Virus record (IMG/VR): IMGVR_UViG_3300029309_000174
Location: 1-32,798 of that record
DNA length: 32,798 nt
Source of the DNA: a virus
Strand: one strand, 5' to 3'
Each line of letters begins with the position of its first letter. Position 1 is the stretch's first letter. The position numbers and the translations under genes were made by a program. Below, in pieces: positions 29,049-32,798 of the stretch. Below the pieces are notes generated by a model. The model did not search any database. It was not told the DNA's origin and saw nothing but the letters and a program-made list of their open reading frames with translations.

Positions 29049-30635
29049 ATGTATTCATCAAAAGATTTGATAGACCGTTTCAAGCATTATGAAGGCCAAC
29101 GGTATTACTGGGATACCCATTATCAAGACCTTGCTGATTATATGCTGCCAAGAAAGGCAGACATTGTAAGGCAACGCTCCAAAGGCGAAAAGCGAATGGA
29201 GTTGATTTTCGATGGCACAGCACTGCAAGCTGTTGATTTACTTGCATCTTCTTTACATGGTATGCTCACAAGCGGCGCATCAGCCTGGTTTCACCTAACG
29301 CTAAAGGATGAAGAGCTTGGCCGTGATGAAGAGGTGCAGCGTTGGCTAGAAGATACAAGCCAGCGCATGATGAGAGCTTTTAACGTATCAAACTTTGAAA
29401 CTGAAATACATGAGATGTACGTTGATCTCGTTGTGTTTGGCACAGGCTGTATGTTTGTGGAGATGGACGAAGAGAGTTTGCGTTTTAGCACAAGACACAT
29501 ATCAGAGTTTTACATAGCTGAAGATCAGTTTGGTTTAGTCGATACAGTATTCCGCAAATATAAAATACCAGCAAGGCAAGCTGTGCAAAGGTTTGGCATA
29601 GAAAGCGTTGGTGACTTTATTGCGAAAAAATTTGAGAAAAGACCAGATGAGGAAGTTGAAATACTGCACGTTGTTGTTCCAAGAGAGGAGCGTGACGTAA
29701 CAAAAATTGACAATAAGAATATGCCGTTTGCATCTTTATACATAGATATGGAAACAAAGCAGACCATGACAGAAAGTGGTTTTGAAGAGTTTCCATACGT
29801 TGTGCCTCGGTTTCTCAAGGCAACAGGGGAAATCATGGGGCGGTCACCAGCTATGGTGGCGTTGCCTGATGTTAAGATGTTGAATCTTATGTCAAAAACC
29901 ATTATACAAGCTGCACAGAAACAAATAGACCCACCTCTACTTGTTCCTGATGACGGATTTCTCCTCCCTGTCCGTACCCAGCCTGGTGGCCTCAATTTTT
30001 TTAGGAGTGGAACAAGAGATACAATTACGCCACTTAACACAGGCGCAAACATTCCAATTGGTTTGAACATGGAAGAACAGCGCAGAACAGCTATTAGGTC
30101 AGCGTTTTTTGTAGATCAGTTGCTTTCTGGTGGTGCGCCAAACATGACAGCAACAGAGGTAATGCAAAGGTCAGAGGAGCGGTTTAGAGTTATTGGGCCA
30201 GTGTTATCTAGGTTGCAAAATGAAATGCTACGTCCATTGATTGATAGAGTGTTTGCTTTGATGCTTAGAAAAGAATTACTTGAGTCTGCCCCAGAGATAT
30301 TGCAAGGCAAAGAGATTGATATTGAATATGTATCACCACTGGCTCGCGCACAGAAATCCAGCAGTCTTAATGGCACAATGAAGGCGTTGGAGATATTACT
30401 GCCGTTAGCGCAAGCAATACCAGTAGCCGATCATTTAAACCCAGATGGTCTGGTTAATCATGTGATGGAAAGCCTTGGTGTTCCAAAGAAAGTAGTCAAG
30501 CCGCAAGATCAGGTTGATGCAGAAAGAGAACAGAAAGCCATAGCGCAACAGGAGCAAATGGAGCGTCAGCAAGAACAGGAAGACGTTATGACAGTGGCCC
30601 AAGGCGCACAGGCAGTTAGGATGCTTGGAAATTGA
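29049..30635 (+). CDS. Portal (head-tail connector) protein, podovirus type
   Basis: 528 aa, close to T7 gp8 (536 aa). Conserved segments are YWDTHYQDLADYMLPRKADI near 20-40, DLLASSLHGMLTSGASAWFH (about 63-82) and DLVVFGTGCMFVEMDEE, plus the middle ATGEIMGRSPAMVALPDVK. The C-terminal 40 residues are Gln/Glu-rich. Twelve copies form the DNA entry ring that binds terminase and the tail tube. A GC-rich codon patch lies at 29961-29990, in a gene otherwise AT-rich. Confidence 0.93.
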   Translation: MYSSKDLIDRFKHYEGQRYYWDTHYQDLADYMLPRKADIVRQRSKGEKRMELIFDGTALQAVDLLASSLHGMLTSGASAWFHLTLKDEELGRDEEVQRWLEDTSQRMMRAFNVSNFETEIHEMYVDLVVFGTGCMFVEMDEESLRFSTRHISEFYIAEDQFGLVDTVFRKYKIPARQAVQRFGIESVGDFIAKKFEKRPDEEVEILHVVVPREERDVTKIDNKNMPFASLYIDMETKQTMTESGFEEFPYVVPRFLKATGEIMGRSPAMVALPDVKMLNLMSKTIIQAAQKQIDPPLLVPDDGFLLPVRTQPGGLNFFRSGTRDTITPLNTGANIPIGLNMEEQRRTAIRSAFFVDQLLSGGAPNMTATEVMQRSEERFRVIGPVLSRLQNEMLRPLIDRVFALMLRKELLESAPEILQGKEIDIEYVSPLARAQKSSSLNGTMKALEILLPLAQAIPVADHLNPDGLVNHVMESLGVPKKVVKPQDQVDAEREQKAIAQQEQMERQQEQEDVMTVAQGAQAVRMLGN

Positions 30636-30841
30636 CAGACCCAAACCAATTAAAAAAACTTAAAACTATGTACACCGATATATTTGCGCATCCATCAGGC
30701 AAAAAGGTATTAAGTGATCTTGAGGCAAGATGTAATTGGAGAACCTCAAGCTATGTAGCTGGCGATGCCAACGCTACAGCTTTTGAAGAAGGGAAGAGGG
30801 CAGTAATACTGCATATTTATAACATGATGAAAGAGGAGTAA
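30632..30841 (+). CDS. Bbp19-like small protein (69 aa)
   Basis: Starts with a TTG overlapping the portal stop (TTGA); AGGA lies upstream. The sequence MYTDIFAHPSGKKVLSDLEA, then TAFEEGKRAVILHIYNMM fits the Bbp19 family found between portal and scaffold in BPP-1-type phages (family pattern from memory). The role is unknown, probably head assembly. Confidence 0.72.
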   Translation: MTDPNQLKKLKTMYTDIFAHPSGKKVLSDLEARCNWRTSSYVAGDANATAFEEGKRAVILHIYNMMKEE

Positions 30842-30844
30842 AAT

Positions 30845-31684
30845 ATGTCAGAACAGGTTGCCGAACAGGTAGCCCAGCCAGAAACAGCAGCAGAGATTCA
30901 AACTCCTGCTGAGATTGCTTCTGGTGGGTCTGGTGACGGTTTCTTGGAAATGATACCAGAAGATTTAAGGGAGCATCCAAGTTTATCACCAATCAAAGAC
31001 GTTCCAAATTTGGTACGTTCATATGTCAACGCACAAAGGCTCATAGGGGCTGACAAAGTGCCGTTACCAGAAAACCCTAGCGATGAGGACTTAGACAGGA
31101 TAGCAGACCGTCTAGGGCGTCCAGAAACACCGCAAGGGTATGAGATAACGGTTGATGGAAACATCGTAACAGAAAAGGTGGCTACAGAGTTTTCAGATAT
31201 AGCTCATCAACTGCGCATGACACCAAAGCAAGTTGCTGGTGTTTTGGATTATTATAAGACAACAACTGATGCCGCAATCAACGAAAACTCACAAACATTT
31301 GAACAAGAAAAGCAACAGGGAGAAGCTACCTTACGTCAGGAGTGGGGGTTAGCCTACGATGAAAAGGTTGATAGAGCTTCAAACGTAGCAAAGCAATTTG
31401 CTGGGGCAGAGGTGTTTGATTTGCCTTTGTCTGATGGCACAAAGCTTGGCAATCACCCAGAGTTCATAAAAGCGTTTGATGCAATAGCTGAGTTCCAGAA
31501 GAAAGCTACAAGTGAAGATACTGTGTCAGAAAATACATCAAGAAATGTTATGACACCGAAAGATGCACAAGCTGAGATTGATTCAATTTTGTCAAATCCT
31601 GATTATCAAGATCGTAAAAACCCACAAAAACGTCAGAGGTTAGTGCAAAGAATGACCGAATTGATGGAGATGGTTCATGGATGA
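30845..31684 (+). CDS. Capsid scaffolding protein (T7 gp9-like)
   Basis: 279 aa, strongly acidic with an Ala/Glu/Gln/Pro-rich disordered N-terminus (EQVAEQVAQPETAAEIQTPA). The conserved part follows: GDGFLEMIPEDLREHPSLSP, VRSYVNAQRLIGADKV, and RPETPQGYEI. The C-terminal helix (NPQKRQRLVQRMTELMEMV) is basic and would bind the capsid protein. It guides prohead assembly and is then lost. Size and location just before the capsid gene match T7 gp9 (about 307 aa). Confidence 0.88.
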   Translation: MSEQVAEQVAQPETAAEIQTPAEIASGGSGDGFLEMIPEDLREHPSLSPIKDVPNLVRSYVNAQRLIGADKVPLPENPSDEDLDRIADRLGRPETPQGYEITVDGNIVTEKVATEFSDIAHQLRMTPKQVAGVLDYYKTTTDAAINENSQTFEQEKQQGEATLRQEWGLAYDEKVDRASNVAKQFAGAEVFDLPLSDGTKLGNHPEFIKAFDAIAEFQKKATSEDTVSENTSRNVMTPKDAQAEIDSILSNPDYQDRKNPQKRQRLVQRMTELMEMVHG

Positions 31685-31865
31685 TGAATTATCCCCATTG
31701 GCAATTCGATTAGAATGCCTTAGAATGGCGGTTGAGTTTGGAACCCAGCGTGATGTTCTTGATCCAGTTAAGCTGGCAGATAAATATCACGATTGGGTTA
31801 CAGAGGGTAGCGGCGTAAGCCGTCCTAAAGACAACCGGAAAGACGGTAGCCGCAAGAGGGCTTAA
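31677..31865 (+). CDS. Small protein between scaffold and capsid (62 aa)
   Basis: Overlaps the scaffold end by 8 bases. The product LSPLAIRLECLRMAVEFGTQ, then DPVKLADKYHDWVT is helical, with a basic tail DNRKDGSRKRA. I recall similar short proteins at this place in other podophages, unnamed. Between its stop and the capsid ATG lie 72 bases with no clear promoter. Confidence 0.65.
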   Translation: MDDELSPLAIRLECLRMAVEFGTQRDVLDPVKLADKYHDWVTEGSGVSRPKDNRKDGSRKRA

Positions 31866-31937
31866 AATTCTAGGAGTGTCCGTGTTGTCGGGTAGCAGTC
31901 TGCAAGTCAAATGTCATTTTGGTAAAAGGAGACAGCG

Positions 31938-32798
31938 ATGTCTATTGAAGTAACCACGGCATTTGTCCAGCAATATTCTGCAAACGTGCAGATGTTATCA
32001 CAGCAGAAGGGTTCTCTTTTGCGTGATGCTGTGCGTACAGAAAGTATGACTGGCAAAAATGCCTTTTTTGACCAAGTGGGGAAGGCTACTGCGCAAAAGC
32101 GTACAACCCGACACGCTGACACACCACAAATAGATACACCCCATGCAAGGCGTCGGGTAACTCTTGTGGACTATGAGTATGCTGATCTTATTGATGAGCA
32201 GGATAAAGTGAGAATGCTTATTGATCCAACCTCTGCCTATGCTCAAGCAGCCGCTTTTGCATTGGGTCGCGCGATGGACGATGAGATTATCTCAGCAGCA
32301 TTAGGCACAGCATTTACTGGTGAGACAGGCAGCACATCAACTGCGCTTCCTGCTGGTCAGCAAATTGCGAATGGTGGTGCAGATTTGACTGTTGCAAAAC
32401 TAAGGACTGCTAAAAAGACCTTAGACCTTGCGTCAGTTGATCCGTCAATACCGCGCTATATTGCTGTAGGGCCAGATCAGATTGAAGCATTGCTTGGTGA
32501 TACAAACGTAACATCAAGTGATTTCAATACGGTAAAGGCTCTAGTGCAGGGTGAAGTTAATCAGTTCATGGGATTTAACTTCATAACTACAAACCGTCTG
32601 TCAAAAGCTGGCAACATCCGTTCATGTTTTGCATGGGCAGAGGATGGTCTTGCTCTAGCGATTGGTAAAGATGTAATGGCAAGAATAGATGAGCGTTCCG
32701 ACAAAGGTTACGCAACGCAAGTCTACTATTGCATGAGCATCGGTTCCACTCGTATGGAAGAAGAAAAAGTTGTCCAGATTGACTGTGACGAATCAGCG
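31938..32798 (+). CDS. Major capsid protein (N-terminal and central part; only the stop codon is missing)
   Basis: 287 codons run to the window end; the stop TAA is at 166-168 after joining the ends. AAAAGGAG lies six bases before the ATG. The protein is an HK97-fold capsid subunit of the short type found in BPP-1-like podophages. It has RDAVRTESMTGKNAFFDQVG near the N-terminus, the conserved LVDYEYADLIDEQDKVRML block, ALGRAMDDEIISAALG, and the C-terminal FNFITTNRLSKAGNIRSCFA. No separate decoration domain is present, consistent with a separate decoration protein downstream. Confidence 0.92.
   Translation, partial: MSIEVTTAFVQQYSANVQMLSQQKGSLLRDAVRTESMTGKNAFFDQVGKATAQKRTTRHADTPQIDTPHARRRVTLVDYEYADLIDEQDKVRMLIDPTSAYAQAAAFALGRAMDDEIISAALGTAFTGETGSTSTALPAGQQIANGGADLTVAKLRTAKKTLDLASVDPSIPRYIAVGPDQIEALLGDTNVTSSDFNTVKALVQGEVNQFMGFNFITTNRLSKAGNIRSCFAWAEDGLALAIGKDVMARIDERSDKGYATQVYYCMSIGSTRMEEEKVVQIDCDESA
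32634..32798. repeat. Terminal direct repeat, right copy
   Basis: Matches 1-165 with one substitution (32699 c for 66 a). See the left copy for interpretation. Confidence 0.93.

Noticed and set aside
29525-30070. Long open frame of 181 codons on the minus strand
   Set aside because: It is antisense to the portal gene, with no ribosome site and no recognisable motif; the plus-strand protein is certain.
1-32798. tRNA genes
   Set aside because: No cloverleaf with a T-arm GTTC pattern was recognised by eye in the few intergenic gaps; a tRNA scan would be needed for certainty.

Overview
The window looks like one complete, circularly closed genome of a small tailed phage with a short tail (podovirus type). 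Bases 1-165 recur at 32634-32798 with one silent difference, so the unit genome is about 32,633 bp and the major capsid gene runs across the artificial ends. The virion genes follow the T7/BPP-1 order: terminase, portal, scaffold, capsid, two tail-tube proteins, four internal/ejection proteins, fibre. The host is probably a marine alphaproteobacterium. This is inferred from the GTA-type three-TM holin and from a set of small lysine-rich proteins common in marine phages. No sequence here proves the host.

Layout. (1) A plus-strand late block runs from 26384 through the junction to 17316: terS, terL, an HlyC-like acyltransferase, portal, a Bbp19-like protein, scaffold, capsid, decoration protein, tail tube A and B, a gp13-like GNAT protein, internal proteins, a fibre with an S74 chaperone, small membrane proteins, holin, lysozyme and eight tiny basic proteins. 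Many of these genes overlap by ATGA or TAATG. (2) A minus-strand recombination operon (20498 to 17313) encodes a PD-(D/E)XK exonuclease, a winged-helix protein, a coiled-coil peptide, an Erf/Sak-like annealing protein and a possible SSB-like protein. It meets the late block tail to tail, and the two stop codons overlap. (3) A short divergent plus-strand operon (20581-22417) encodes a Cro-like repressor, a CxxCxGxG zinc protein, a C5-cytosine methyltransferase with a long overlapping second frame, and a PD-(D/E)XK resolvase-like nuclease. (4) A minus-strand accessory operon (25977 to 22563) holds about ten small genes, mostly unknown. Most gene junctions in it carry a repeated CTAGCAAAAG...GGG stop/ribosome-site element. 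It ends at a bidirectional terminator shared with operon 3.

The strongest discovery is in operon 4. On the minus strand at 24766-24713 there is a complete type II hammerhead ribozyme with every core nucleotide present. It starts three bases after the stop codon of the 263-aa gene. It would cut the polycistronic transcript at 24741/24740 and leave a hairpin on each new end. A 13-bp hairpin lies below the next two genes. This looks like a phage operon cut into hairpin-bounded mRNAs by a self-cleaving RNA.

No DNA polymerase, primase, helicase, RNA polymerase, integrase, tRNA, CRISPR or reverse transcriptase gene was found. The phage therefore probably uses host replication and transcription, with its own exonuclease/annealase recombination. 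Other points of interest are an HlyC-type lysine acyltransferase with both catalytic residues but no RTX toxin nearby, promoters with dyad operators inside their spacers, and short GC-rich codon patches inside terL and the portal gene.
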